DNA of 64,000 nucleotides from Mucilaginibacter sp. (GTDB lineage Bacteria; Bacteroidota; Bacteroidia; Sphingobacteriales; Sphingobacteriaceae): NCBI RefSeq assembly GCF_025362475.1, contig NZ_JANYGH010000065.1, positions 186,001 to 250,000 of the forward strand, read 5' to 3'. Shown piece by piece: positions 35,291 to 43,430 of this stretch (position 1 is its first letter; each line of letters starts with the position of its first letter). The notes under the pieces were generated by a model. It saw only the letters and a program-made list of their open reading frames with translations, ran no database searches and was not told where the DNA came from. The position numbers and the translations under genes were made by a program.

Positions 35291-36370
35291 TTACTTAATA
35301 ACTTTAATAATTTTTAAAGGAACTTTTGGTCGCATTTGTATAAGGCCCGATATTACAACACTATCGCCGGGCTTTAAGCCATCTATAACTTGTATTTTGG
35401 TATCGGTTCGCAGATCTGTTTTTACAGCCCTGGTAATAGCCATGCCATTTTGATAAACGTAAACTAAGCTGCTTTTTAAATCGGGTATAACAGCCTGCGT
35501 GGGTAACAGAATGGTTTTAGGGATCTGATCGAGCGTCAGGTTTATTTTAGCAAAGCCACCTGCAGTTAATGCGCCATTTGGATTGGGTGCTTTTGCGCGT
35601 ACGGTAATAGTGCGCGAGTTAACATCTATAGATGGTTCAATGGCGTACACTGTGCCGGTAAAGTTTTCTCTTGAGCTCTCGACATTAAACCTCACTTTGC
35701 TGCCCACCCCAAGTATAGAAATGTACCTTTCAGGAACGGAAAAGGTAAGCTTTGCCGGATCAATATTTACAAGCTGCGCTATTGGTGAAGCCGGCGATAA
35801 ATAACTACCCGGACTAACATTGCGTAAACCAATAGTGCCCGAAAATGGCGCACGGATCTCGGTTCTGCTTATCTGCGCTTTAATTACATCGGCAGCGGCT
35901 TTCAGGGTGTTTAGTGAAGTTAAAGATGTATCATATTCTTCCTGGCTGATGGCTTCTTTTTGCAGCAAGGCTTTATTGCGAAACTCTATTTGTTTGGCCA
36001 GTGCTACCTGGTATTGGTTTTGTGCCAGTGATGCCTCCAGGTCCTGGTTATAAACTTTAACCAAAAGTTGCCCTTTTTGTACTTTACTGCCCTCGTTGAA
36101 ATAGATACCTGTAATGTTGCCGGCAGTCTGGCTTACCAGGTTCACCTTTTCGTTAGCATCAATGCTACCGGTTACATCAATAATATTGTTTACGGCGGTA
36201 TCCTTTACAATCATGATGTTGACTGATACAGGGCCGTTTTTCTTTTTGCCACTTTTGCCGCCAGCGTTTGCCGCAGCGGTTTCTTTGGCTTTTTGGCTAA
36301 AAAACTTATTGTAAACTAAAAAAGCAACCAGCAAAGCCAGCGCTATGTAAATGATATACCTTGTTCTCAT
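35291..36370 (-). CDS. RND efflux periplasmic adaptor subunit
   Basis: 359 residues: N-terminal membrane anchor (YIIYIALALLVAFLVYN), a Lys/Gly linker (KSGKKKNG), then the membrane-fusion-protein core. Barrel-sandwich halves VNLVSQTAGNITGIYFNEGSKVQKGQLLVK and RAPFSGTIGLRNVSPGSYL (read in parts) flank a helical hairpin; beta-barrel and membrane-proximal domains follow. Links the pump to TolC. Located between marR (10-base gap) and the pump gene (5-base gap). Confidence 0.95.
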   Translation of the reverse strand: MRTRYIIYIALALLVAFLVYNKFFSQKAKETAAANAGGKSGKKKNGPVSVNIMIVKDTAVNNIIDVTGSIDANEKVNLVSQTAGNITGIYFNEGSKVQKGQLLVKVYNQDLEASLAQNQYQVALAKQIEFRNKALLQKEAISQEEYDTSLTSLNTLKAAADVIKAQISRTEIRAPFSGTIGLRNVSPGSYLSPASPIAQLVNIDPAKLTFSVPERYISILGVGSKVRFNVESSRENFTGTVYAIEPSIDVNSRTITVRAKAPNPNGALTAGGFAKINLTLDQIPKTILLPTQAVIPDLKSSLVYVYQNGMAITRAVKTDLRTDTKIQVIDGLKPGDSVVISGLIQMRPKVPLKIIKVIK

Positions 36371-36380
36371 ATTGTATTAA

Positions 36381-36836
36381 TCATTTTGTGATTTTTAAAA
36401 TTGGTTCGGTTGTTTGGGGTTTTATATTGGTTTGCATTTTTTGCAAAACGCTTTCAAAGATCTTCATTTCATGGGCCGAGATCCCTTTGGTGATATCTGA
36501 GTTAATGTGCTCAAATGTTGCCACTATTTGCGGTACGGCCAGTTTTGCTTTTTCGGTAACCCTAAGCAAATGTTCGCGCCGGTCAACGGGGTTGGTTTCG
36601 CGGTAAACAAAGCCTTTGGCGGTAAGCATATTAATGATGCTCACCATAGCCGATTTATCTTTATCCAATATCTGCGCCAATGCGTTTTGCGTAAGCTGCC
36701 CATCATGGTTGTATATCAGCGATAAAATAAAATGATACCGGGTAACATCAAGGTGGGCGGTATGCCTGGCCAGCACGTTAAGGTACAATTTACCTATGCG
36801 TATGAGTTTCCGGGATATGGGTTCAACTAACTTCAT
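36381..36836 (-). CDS. MarR family transcriptional regulator
   Basis: 151 residues from MKLVEPISRKLIRIGKLYLN. Winged helix with recognition region LTQNALAQILDKDKSAMVSIINML and wing VYRETNPVDRREHLLRVTEKAK, the DxRxxxL pattern of MarR proteins. The start at 36836 is chosen because a -7 box (36852-36859) lies inside the extra sequence of the longer frame to 36893. As first gene of the efflux operon it probably represses the pump until a ligand binds. Confidence 0.93.
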   Translation of the reverse strand: MKLVEPISRKLIRIGKLYLNVLARHTAHLDVTRYHFILSLIYNHDGQLTQNALAQILDKDKSAMVSIINMLTAKGFVYRETNPVDRREHLLRVTEKAKLAVPQIVATFEHINSDITKGISAHEMKIFESVLQKMQTNIKPQTTEPILKITK

Positions 36837-36851
36837 TTTAATATATGCCTG

Positions 36852-36859
36852 CAAACATA
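36852..36859 (-). promoter_or_regulatory. -7 promoter box for the marR-efflux operon
   Basis: The minus strand reads TATGTTTG (TAnnTTTG), 15 bases upstream of the ATG at 36836. It rules against the longer marR reading frame. Confidence 0.48.
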
Positions 36860-36956
36860 ACCTGCTATAAAGATTAATAGTTGCATGTATCAACCATTTT
36901 ACAAGTGCTTAAAGGGCAGATATTTTAAAAAACTATAATTTTTATAACTTGCGAGC

Positions 36957-38759
36957 ATGAAACTAATTAAGCTGACCGCGACTGTATCATTAATTTTACT
37001 ATTTATGAATTTATCTGCCAGTGAGGCTCAAACTACTGCAAACATATTTTACACTGTTTCTTTTCCTGAGGCGCAAGCCCACTATGCTGATATCGAAATG
37101 CATATAACAGGATTAAAGCAAAATGCACTCGACCTAAAAATGCCGGTTTGGACGCCGGGCTCATACCTGATAAGGGAATTTGCCAAAAATATTGAAGCTT
37201 TCAGTGCCAATATCAATGGCAAAATTGTGGCTTCGCCCAAGATCAATAAAAATACCTGGCGCATTAACACAAAAAATATAGACGAGGTAACAGTAAGGTA
37301 CCGTGTTTACGCTAACGAAATATCAGTGCGTACCAGTTATATTGATGCCTCACATGCTTTTATGTCAACATCGGGGATATTTATTTACCCGGCTAACATG
37401 CTGCATTCGCCATCAACAATTACTATAAAACCTTATAAAGACTGGGCTATAGTTTCTACCAGTTTAGATATGGTAAACGGCGATCCGTTTGTAAGGCATT
37501 CACCTAATTTTGATATCCTGTTCGATTCACCTATCGAGGTAGGAAGTCAGGATGTTTTTGGTTTTGATGTATCGGGCGTTAAATACGAGGTGTGTATGTA
37601 TGGTGGCGGTAATTATGATAAGGAGCGCCTTAAAAAAGATATGCATGCTATTGTGGAGCAAGAGGCCGCCATATTTGGCGAAAACCCTAATAAGCATTAT
37701 ACCTTTATAGTACACAATCACTTGCGTAGCGGGGGAGGTATTGAGCATTTAAGCTCAACAGTTTTAGGTGCATCGCGTGATAATTATAGTAACGAAAAAG
37801 GATACCAGGGTTTCCTGGGCCTGGTAGCTCATGAGCACTTTCACTTGTGGAATGTAAAACGCCTGAGGCCAATTGTTTTAGGACCGTTTGATTATGATAA
37901 CGAGAATTATACTACTAACCTTTGGATAGCCGAAGGTTTTACAGAGTACTACCAGGAAATAGCCGTACGCCGTACTAACCTTTATCCGCCAGAAAACTAC
38001 CTTGATCAAATAGCCAATGAGTTTAATGTGCTGGAAAACCTGCCGGGTAAAGATGTGCAGAGCGTGGCCGAATCGAGCTTTGATGCCTGGATCAAGGCCT
38101 ATCGTCCTAATGAAAACTCCAACAATACTACTATATCCTATTATACAAAAGGGGCCATAATTGGCATGATGCTCGACCTGGAGATCATCAATAACTCAAA
38201 CGGGAAACATTCGCTTGATGATGTGATGAAGTACATGTACATCACTTACTACAAAACTAAAAAACGCGGCTATACAGATGCCGAGTTTAAAAAGGCGTTT
38301 GAAATGTTTGCCGGTAAAAAGTTGGATGATTTTTATAAAAAATACATTAACGGCGTTGATCCGGTTGATTATAACAAATACCTGGGCTATGCAGGTTACA
38401 AAATAGTGGATGAACTGGCCGATAATAATGACGCGGCTCTTGGTGTAGTTACCGGTACAACAGCTGCTAAAAAAGTAATGGTTACCAATGTAATCCGCGG
38501 CACCGCGGCTTATATTGATGGTATTAACGTAAACGACGAAATAACAGCCATTGATGGAAACCCCATTACCGATGCATCTACCATGATAAACGGCAAAAAA
38601 CCTGGGGATAAAATAGAGGTAACCGTAAACCGCGACGGCCAAAACATTACTTTGCCGGTTACCCTGCTAAGAAACGCAAGGGTAAAATATAAGATTGTAT
38701 CAATAGATAACCCAACCATGCCGCAATTGGCTGTAAGAAAAAAGTGGTTGAGTTTGTAA
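36957..38759 (+). CDS. M61 family metallopeptidase with PDZ domain
   Basis: 600-residue exported aminopeptidase of the M61 (glycyl aminopeptidase) family. Signal peptide 1-24 (cleaved near SEAQT). N-terminal beta domain contains MPVWTPGSYLIREFAKNI, a family hallmark. Zinc site HEHFH at 292-296 with the third ligand Glu326 in WIAEGFTEYYQE. The C-terminal PDZ (about 500-585) has VIRGTAAYIDGINVNDEITAIDG. Probably a periplasmic or surface peptidase. Single gene with its own terminator. Confidence 0.94.
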   Translation: MKLIKLTATVSLILLFMNLSASEAQTTANIFYTVSFPEAQAHYADIEMHITGLKQNALDLKMPVWTPGSYLIREFAKNIEAFSANINGKIVASPKINKNTWRINTKNIDEVTVRYRVYANEISVRTSYIDASHAFMSTSGIFIYPANMLHSPSTITIKPYKDWAIVSTSLDMVNGDPFVRHSPNFDILFDSPIEVGSQDVFGFDVSGVKYEVCMYGGGNYDKERLKKDMHAIVEQEAAIFGENPNKHYTFIVHNHLRSGGGIEHLSSTVLGASRDNYSNEKGYQGFLGLVAHEHFHLWNVKRLRPIVLGPFDYDNENYTTNLWIAEGFTEYYQEIAVRRTNLYPPENYLDQIANEFNVLENLPGKDVQSVAESSFDAWIKAYRPNENSNNTTISYYTKGAIIGMMLDLEIINNSNGKHSLDDVMKYMYITYYKTKKRGYTDAEFKKAFEMFAGKKLDDFYKKYINGVDPVDYNKYLGYAGYKIVDELADNNDAALGVVTGTTAAKKVMVTNVIRGTAAYIDGINVNDEITAIDGNPITDASTMINGKKPGDKIEVTVNRDGQNITLPVTLLRNARVKYKIVSIDNPTMPQLAVRKKWLSL

Positions 38760-38780
38760 TTACGACTTAGAAAAATTTGA

Positions 38781-38812
38781 AGGCCGGCTGTTTATTCGCC
38801 GGCCTTTTTTTG
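38781..38812 (+). terminator. M61 peptidase terminator
   Basis: AGGCCGGC and GCCGGCCT form an 8-base GC-rich stem around a 9-base loop, followed by a run of Ts. Confidence 0.87.
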
Positions 38813-38874
38813 TGTCTGGATGGTGGATTTGAAAAAACAGGACACCATCAAGCGCTAAAAACTTTTGAAATATA

Positions 38875-38905
38875 TTTGAATTTTGTAAAGTTTGTTTTAC
38901 ATTTG
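38875..38905 (+). promoter_or_regulatory. Promoter for the membrane-protein/XRE operon
   Basis: TTTG (38875-38878), 19 bases, TACATTTG (38898-38905): an ideal Bacteroidota -33/-7 promoter. The expected transcription start is near 38911, about 15 bases before the ATG at 38926. Confidence 0.65.
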
Positions 38906-38923
38906 GTAAGCCAAACTTTACAA
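38883..38923. promoter_or_regulatory. Candidate operator, 12-base inverted repeat around the -7 box
   Basis: TTGTAAAGTTTG (38883-38894) and CAAACTTTACAA (38912-38923) are exact reverse complements separated by 17 bases that contain the -7 box. A smaller TTTGG/CCAAA repeat lies within (38902-38915). The position suits repression by the XRE protein encoded in the operon. Confidence 0.6.
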
Positions 38924-38925
38924 TT

Positions 38926-39345
38926 ATGAAGCCATTATTCTTATTCCCTTATTGGGGCCGGTATTTAGGTTACTTTTTGGTATTTGTGCACATCCCTTTT
39001 GTATTGTACAAAAAACAGCTAATGGGTGTTCATGGGGACGAGGCGGATATGGGCATTTTTAATGGCCGGCACCTTTTTTTTATGTCGACCACTTTATTGA
39101 TGGCCATTGGCTTATTCATTGCCGCATTTTCAAAAGAAAAAATTGAAGATGAACAAATAGTACAGTTACGGCTCGACTCGTTGCAATGGGCTGTGTATGT
39201 GAATTATTTGTTTTTAATCATCAGTTTGGTTTTTTCTACAGATACCGAGCATATCCTGTTTTTAAATTTACTGGTTCCCCTTGTGTTTTTTATTATCCGT
39301 TTCAGGTGGAAGATATTCCAGAATAACCGTTTAATTAAGGAATAA
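38926..39345 (+). CDS. Four-helix membrane protein of an XRE-linked operon, hypothetical
   Basis: 139 residues with hydrophobic segments near 10-28, 50-68, 88-106 and 110-127, and a short acidic loop (HGDEADMGIF). No family name can be given with confidence; size and helix pattern resemble the DUF2178-like membrane proteins that are often paired with small Cro/XRE regulators. The XRE gene begins eight bases after the stop. The strong promoter and palindrome upstream belong to this pair. Confidence 0.75.
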   Translation: MKPLFLFPYWGRYLGYFLVFVHIPFVLYKKQLMGVHGDEADMGIFNGRHLFFMSTTLLMAIGLFIAAFSKEKIEDEQIVQLRLDSLQWAVYVNYLFLIISLVFSTDTEHILFLNLLVPLVFFIIRFRWKIFQNNRLIKE

Positions 39346-39353
39346 GTATAGTC

Positions 39354-39554
39354 ATGAAAAACAATATTAGGGTAGAGCGGGCTATCAAAAACATTACCCA
39401 GGCCGACCTTGCTGAACGGGTAGGGGTATCGCGCCAAACTATAAACACCATTGAGAGCAACAAATACGTGCCATCAACTGTGCTGGCTATGAAAATAGCG
39501 CGGGTATTTGGCAAGGCCGTTGAAGATATTTTTACGTTGGATGACGAGGATTAA
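39354..39554 (+). CDS. Small XRE/Cro family transcriptional regulator
   Basis: 66 residues that are entirely a helix-turn-helix: AIKNITQADLAERVGVSRQTINTIESNKYVPSTVL with helices 2-3 TQADLAERVGVSRQTINTIE, then AMKIARVFGKAVEDIFTLDD. The last segment is typical of the short 'VEDIF' Cro-like regulators (YozG-type). No ligand domain, so its activity may be controlled through the membrane protein encoded just upstream. Predicted to bind the palindrome at 38883-38923. Confidence 0.92.
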   Translation: MKNNIRVERAIKNITQADLAERVGVSRQTINTIESNKYVPSTVLAMKIARVFGKAVEDIFTLDDED

Positions 39555-39569
39555 TTAAACCGTATAATT

Positions 39570-39956
39570 ATGAAAGACAAACCAATTTTTGCACCCATGC
39601 TGGCTATACCCAACGGGGTTACAGATATCAGCTTTTATATTAATGCTTTTGGGGCCGAAGAGCTACGCCGTTTCGGCAACGATGATGGCACTATTCATGT
39701 ATCCGAACTATCCATCAATGGCGCGATGTTTCACCTGCATGAACAAACCCCATATTCTGGTTTTTTCAGTTTGGAAAAAAATAAGCCATCGGTAACTATA
39801 GGCCTTTTTGTAGATGATGTGCATGCGGTTATGGCGCAGGCTGTTGCTGCGGGAGCTACCATCAAATCTGCAGTGCAGGATTATGATTATGGCTACCGCC
39901 AGGGCGAGATTGTGGATCCGTTTGGCCACCGCTGGCAGATTCAGGCCGTTATTTGA
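39570..39956 (+). CDS. VOC family protein, PhnB-like
   Basis: 128 residues with the paired beta-alpha-beta-beta-beta modules of the glyoxalase/bleomycin-resistance superfamily. Segments MLAIPNGVTDISFYINAFGAEE at the start and GYRQGEIVDPFGHRWQIQ at the end are characteristic of PhnB-type proteins. Ligand unknown. It begins 15 bases after the XRE gene and may be read from the same promoter. Confidence 0.88.
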   Translation: MKDKPIFAPMLAIPNGVTDISFYINAFGAEELRRFGNDDGTIHVSELSINGAMFHLHEQTPYSGFFSLEKNKPSVTIGLFVDDVHAVMAQAVAAGATIKSAVQDYDYGYRQGEIVDPFGHRWQIQAVI

Positions 39957-40031
39957 GCAATAGATTAGAGTCAAGAATTAAGAGTCATGAATCAAGACAA
40001 AAAGGTATTTAGGCATATAAATTAACTCACC

Positions 40032-40403
40032 ATGGCAAACGAACCTACCTATGGTAACGGCAAGATCTGTTACATCGAAATCCCCGCCAACGATGTCGGC
40101 GTATCATCGGCTTTTTTTGAAAAAACATTTGGCTGGCAAATCCGGACTAACAACGAGGGTTTTGCATCTTTTGATGACGGCGTTGGCCAGGTAAGCGGCA
40201 TGTGGGTAACCGGGCGGGAGCCGATGACAACGGCGGGCCTGCTTATTTCCATTATGGTTGATGATGCGGAAGCTACGCTTTTGGCCATAGCAGCCAACGG
40301 CGGAACGGAGACCCAACCCATAGGAAAAGATTTCCCGGAGATCACCGCCCACTTTACCGACCCAGCGGGGAATTTATGGGGGATTTATCAGCATAGGGGA
40401 TAG
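40032..40403 (+). CDS. VOC family protein
   Basis: 123-residue vicinal-oxygen-chelate protein: GKICYIEIPANDVGVSSAFFEKTFGWQIR as module 1 (read in parts), SGMWVTGREP, LLISIMVDDAEATLLAIAANGG and the terminal FTDPAGNLWGIYQH. Resembles the glyoxalase-like group that includes hydroxylase-associated proteins. It is a second, divergent VOC gene after the PhnB-like one, not a close tandem copy. Function unknown. Confidence 0.88.
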   Translation: MANEPTYGNGKICYIEIPANDVGVSSAFFEKTFGWQIRTNNEGFASFDDGVGQVSGMWVTGREPMTTAGLLISIMVDDAEATLLAIAANGGTETQPIGKDFPEITAHFTDPAGNLWGIYQHRG

Positions 40404-40466
40404 GAGTTAAGATGCTTAGAAGAGGTTTTTTTTGAAGCGGAAGCTTCAATACAACCATTTCTTTTC

Positions 40467-40510
40467 ATCATCTGCACATTTGAAATCTGAAATTTGCACA
40501 TTTGCACATG
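40467..40510. repeat. TCTGCACAT-type repeat running into the trmD start
   Basis: ATCATCTGCACATTTGAAAT and the following AAATTTGCACATTTGCACATG resemble the repeat cluster upstream of gltX (19584-19618). The last copy includes the trmD ATG at 40508. Confidence 0.55.
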
Positions 40511-41182
40511 CGTTTCGATATCATTTCTGTTTTGCCCGGCTTGCTGGAAAGTCCATTTGCACACTCCATTTTGCAACGTGCCCAAAAAAAGGGCATCGCC
40601 GAAATTCACGTGCATAACCTGCGCGATTACTCTACCAGCAAACAAAAAAGCGTGGATGATTACCCTTACGGTGGTGGCAGTGGCATGGTGATGACCATCC
40701 CTCCCTTTGCGGCCTGCATCGAAAAGCTGAAAGCTGAAAGGGAGTATGATGAGGTGATATTTATGTCGCCTGATGGGGAGCGGCTTAACCAGGCTATTGC
40801 TAACCAGCTATCCAGCAAAGGGAATATCATTATTTTATGCGGACATTATAAAGGGATTGATCAGCGCATCCGTGATATTTATGTTACCCGTGAGATTTCA
40901 ATCGGCGATTATGTGCTATCAGGAGGCGAGTTACCTGCCGCGGTTTTAGTGGATGCCATTGTTCGGTTGATCCCCGGTGTGTTAAGTGACGAAACGTCGG
41001 CCCTATCCGATTCGTTCCAGGACGATATGCTTGATGCTCCTGTATATACACGCCCTGCCGATTGGAATGGCTACAAGGTGCCTGATATCCTGCTAAGCGG
41101 CAACACGCCCGAAATTGAAAAATGGCGGTTTGAGCAGGCTTTGGAACGAACCAAAACCCGCAGGCCGGATTTGTTGGAGTAA
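40508..41182 (+). CDS. trmD: tRNA (guanine(37)-N1)-methyltransferase
   Basis: Methylates G37 next to the anticodon and prevents +1 frameshifting. 224 residues of the SPOUT family; [22 protein letters not shown] start, [13 protein letters not shown], the knot segments [13 protein letters not shown] and [14 protein letters not shown], and GCLSD-type region [17 protein letters not shown]. In many bacteria trmD is in an operon with rplS; here they are separated by about 1.8 kb holding an ECF sigma unit. The start codon lies within a repeat copy. Confidence 0.96.
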   Translation: MRFDIISVLPGLLESPFAHSILQRAQKKGIAEIHVHNLRDYSTSKQKSVDDYPYGGGSGMVMTIPPFAACIEKLKAEREYDEVIFMSPDGERLNQAIANQLSSKGNIIILCGHYKGIDQRIRDIYVTREISIGDYVLSGGELPAAVLVDAIVRLIPGVLSDETSALSDSFQDDMLDAPVYTRPADWNGYKVPDILLSGNTPEIEKWRFEQALERTKTRRPDLLE

Positions 41183-41189
41183 AAATAAA

Positions 41190-41420
41190 TTGGTGAGTAG
41201 TTGATTGGGTTGAATTAGGTGAGTGGTTAACTTGCCTTAATACGGAAGCACAGTGACTGTCTAAGGACGGTGTTCAAACCAATCACCTAATCAACCAAAA
41301 ACCATTCACTCTCCCTAAATTGTGGATTAGTTGATTGAGTGGTGGATTAGTTTTCACCATTTTATCATCTTGTCAGCAAAGCCAGCCAATCAACCAAAAA
41401 CCATTCACTTTCCCTAAATT
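41190..41420. repeat. Inverted and direct repeats built on a TTGATT/AATCAA motif
   Basis: Plus-strand GTGAGTAGTTGATTGG-type blocks (from 41191) face CCAATCACCTAATCAACC-type blocks. A 31-base unit ending TCCCTAAATT occurs twice (41291-41321 and 41390-41420) with one mismatch. A related array lies at 57936-58075. Confidence 0.65.
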
Positions 41421-41424
41421 AGAT

Positions 41425-41451
41425 TGCAACCAAATGATGCCTATTGCATTA
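41425..41451 (+). promoter_or_regulatory. Candidate ECF-type promoter, copy 1 (sigma gene)
   Basis: TGCAACCAAA, 10 bases, TGCATTA. The same pair with a 9-base spacer recurs at 42035-42060 before the next gene. TGCAACC resembles ECF -35 elements. Autoregulation is inferred. Confidence 0.42.
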
Positions 41452-41467
41452 CAGGGATGTTGCAACT

Positions 41468-42031
41468 ATGAACCCCCACCAGGAAGCCCAGCTTATTGAA
41501 CAATGCCGAACGGATCCGGCTGCTTTTGGGCAGGTGTTTGATGTGTGGTACAAGCCTGTGTTTGGTTATGTTATGCGCCGTACCGGCGATTATGATCTTT
41601 CAAAAGATATTGCTGCCGAAACTTTTTTAAAGGCTTTCCTCAAAATTGGTAATTTTCAGTGGCGGGGTATTCGCTTGTCGTCCTGGCTGTATCGGATTGC
41701 CACCAATGAGCTTAACCAATATTATCGCAGCAGTAAGTACAAGCCCCAATCGTTACAGCAGTTGCTGGAGAACCCCCAGATGGAGAAACTGCTTCATGAA
41801 AATGCAGAGAACGAGCGGGAGATAATGGAGCAGGAAATTAAAGCCTACGATGATTATAACCTAATACGCCAAAACCTGCTTAAGCTTGATGTTAAGTACC
41901 AGGAAGTGGTGGCGCTGCGCTATTTTGAACAAAAAACCAATACCGAGATCAGCGAGATCCTGGGGAAAAATGAAGGAACGGTAAAATCATTATTATCCCG
42001 CGGCCTGGAAAAATTAAGAAACATGTTGTAG
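41468..42031 (+). CDS. RNA polymerase ECF-type sigma factor
   Basis: 187 residues from the ATG at 41468 (MNPHQEAQLIEQC). Region 2 is CRTDPAAFGQVFDVWYKPVFGYVMRRTGDYDLSKDIAAETFLKAF (read in parts), with the DxxDxxAETF-like core-binding segment; region 4 is YQEVVALRYFEQKTNTEISEILGKNEGTVKSLLSRGLEKLR. Followed by two small membrane-protein genes, the first of which could be its anti-sigma factor. Short promoter-like motif copies precede it and the next gene. Confidence 0.92.
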   Translation: MNPHQEAQLIEQCRTDPAAFGQVFDVWYKPVFGYVMRRTGDYDLSKDIAAETFLKAFLKIGNFQWRGIRLSSWLYRIATNELNQYYRSSKYKPQSLQQLLENPQMEKLLHENAENEREIMEQEIKAYDDYNLIRQNLLKLDVKYQEVVALRYFEQKTNTEISEILGKNEGTVKSLLSRGLEKLRNML

Positions 42032-42034
42032 CAA

Positions 42035-42060
42035 TGCAACCAAAATCAATTAATGCATTA
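42035..42060 (+). promoter_or_regulatory. Candidate ECF-type promoter, copy 2 (membrane protein gene)
   Basis: TGCAACCAAA, 9 bases, TGCATTA, starting four bases after the sigma-factor stop and ending 15 bases before the next ATG. It matches the motif upstream of the sigma gene. Confidence 0.42.
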
Positions 42061-42074
42061 TAAATGTAATTAAC

Positions 42075-42566
42075 ATGAAAAATAACGATGATTTTTTACA
42101 GCAAATGGAAAACTTAAAAGTACCGGATGTAAACCCTTCCCAACATCAAAATACAGTGAAAATGGCCATCATGAATGCGGAGCGTTCGGCAGCACTTGGG
42201 GTTTGGTTGGTGGCAGTGCCCTGCTATTTTTTATTATGCGTTTTTATGTTCTACTTTTTTCACCTCAGGATGGGTTGGTTCGCGGCCATGTTTACCTTAA
42301 TGTCTGGCCTGGCAAAAACTCCATTTATAGATGTCCTGGGGCCAATAGTATTGTTTTTTCTGCCTATCATCTGCATTATTATTAATGTACTATCCATTTT
42401 GCATGTACAGGTTCAGCATATTGATCCCAGCCGGCGTAAGGTAAAGGAGCTCAGGATCACCGTAAAAATAAAACGCTGGAACATTTTGCTCATCCTGATC
42501 AGCCTGGCTATCGTGTTTGTTTTTATAAGTTATGTGATGACAGAAAGCATCTCCATTAACAATTAA
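42075..42566 (+). CDS. Membrane protein next to ECF sigma factor, candidate anti-sigma
   Basis: 163 residues. A soluble N-terminus of about 45 residues (DDFLQQMENLKVPDVNPSQHQ, then VKMAIMNAERSA) precedes four membrane helices (about 43-62, 66-80, 86-108 and 134-155). Soluble helical N-terminus plus membrane part, placed directly after a sigma gene, is the layout of many anti-sigma factors, but no zinc-binding HxxxCxxC motif is present. The role is therefore an inference from context. Its own copy of the promoter-like motif is at 42035-42060. Confidence 0.75.
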   Translation: MKNNDDFLQQMENLKVPDVNPSQHQNTVKMAIMNAERSAALGVWLVAVPCYFLLCVFMFYFFHLRMGWFAAMFTLMSGLAKTPFIDVLGPIVLFFLPIICIIINVLSILHVQVQHIDPSRRKVKELRITVKIKRWNILLILISLAIVFVFISYVMTESISINN

Positions 42567-42570
42567 AATC

Positions 42571-42816
42571 ATGAAATTAAACTGGTTCACCCGTAAAGGA
42601 ATTATTTACCTTCCTGCAGCTGTTGCGGGCTGGGTAATATTGGTTATTGCATTTTCATATGCTGTTTATACATTTATTGATATAGACAGGCGCTCACATT
42701 CGGTAAGCGATACGCTCATTAACTTTGTATTTAACCTGCTTATTATTGGTTTAGTGTACACCCTGGTAGCCTACTTTACTGAAAAAAGGACAGAGGCGGA
42801 GATTTTAGAAGAATAA
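42571..42816 (+). CDS. Small two-helix membrane protein, hypothetical
   Basis: 81 residues: helices at about 10-32 (IIYLPAAVAGWVILVIAFSYA) split by a basic/acidic loop DIDRRSHSVSD from a second helix at about 48-66, then an acidic tail. No family recognised. It starts four bases after the preceding stop, so it belongs to the sigma-factor operon. It may be an accessory of the candidate anti-sigma protein. Confidence 0.7.
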   Translation: MKLNWFTRKGIIYLPAAVAGWVILVIAFSYAVYTFIDIDRRSHSVSDTLINFVFNLLIIGLVYTLVAYFTEKRTEAEILEE

Positions 42817-42927
42817 TTATATTTGGAAGCAGGTTTGCCAATAATGGAAATGAACGGCTCGCGGAATCAATATAATCACCATCAAATTGTTAACAAAATA
42901 CAAATTGTGGAAATTTTTAAAATAGAC

Positions 42928-42958
42928 TTTCATTTATAAAAAATAATCCCTATAATTG
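42928..42958 (+). promoter_or_regulatory. Promoter for rplS
   Basis: TTTC (42928-42931), 19 bases, TATAATTG (42951-42958): one mismatch in each element from TTTG-N19-TAnnTTTG. Start of transcription predicted near 42964. Confidence 0.45.
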
Positions 42959-42963
42959 CAATC

Positions 42964-42986
42964 CGATTTTTACGGGCTAAAAATCG
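42964..42986 (+). promoter_or_regulatory. Hairpin in the rplS 5' leader
   Basis: CGATTTTTA and TAAAAATCG form a 9-base stem with loop CGGGC at the predicted mRNA 5' end. GCTAAAAATC from the stem is repeated just before the ATG at 43005. It could be an L19-responsive leader or an mRNA-stabilising stem. Confidence 0.4.
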
Positions 42987-43004
42987 CTTTAAGAGCTAAA
43001 AATC

Positions 43005-43352
43005 ATGGATTTAGTAAAATTTGTTGAAGAGCAATCAATAGAAAAAAGACAGTTTCCTTCCTTTAAGGCTGGTGATACTGTAAGTGTGCATTATAAAATC
43101 AGAGAAGGAAACAAAGAACGTATCCAGGTTTACCAGGGTGTTGTTATACAACGTAACAGTGCAGGTAACTCAGAGACATTTACCGTTCGTAAAGTTTCTA
43201 ATGGTATAGGTGTTGAGCGTATCTTCCCTATTAACTCTCCAAACATTGATAAAATTGAAGTGAACAGTCACGGTAAAGTGCGTCGCTCTAAATTGTACTA
43301 TCTGCGTGCCCTTACCGGTAAAGCAGCTCGTATCAAATCAAAAAGAGTTTAA
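43005..43352 (+). CDS. rplS: 50S ribosomal protein L19
   Basis: 115 residues covering the whole L19 fold. Conserved [26 protein letters not shown] (read in parts), [25 protein letters not shown] and the basic C-terminus [23 protein letters not shown]19 sits at the 30S-50S interface. Preceded by a promoter and leader hairpin and followed by a terminator, so transcribed alone. Confidence 0.98.
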   Translation: MDLVKFVEEQSIEKRQFPSFKAGDTVSVHYKIREGNKERIQVYQGVVIQRNSAGNSETFTVRKVSNGIGVERIFPINSPNIDKIEVNSHGKVRRSKLYYLRALTGKAARIKSKRV

Positions 43353-43392
43353 TTACCCTTCCTCTTTTTTAAGAGGGCATACAAAAGCTTTT

Positions 43393-43430
43393 AAAAAGGC
43401 CTTTTCTGATTTATCGGGAAAGGCCTTTTT
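43393..43430 (+). terminator. rplS terminator
   Basis: AAAAAGGCCTTT and AAAGGCCTTTTT pair around a 14-base loop and end in Ts. A weaker hairpin CCTCTT/AAGAGG lies 30 bases upstream (43361-43376). Confidence 0.82.

Noticed and set aside
41190-41420. Repeat array as a CRISPR
   Set aside because: Copies are inverted and irregular, with no uniform spacers and no cas genes.
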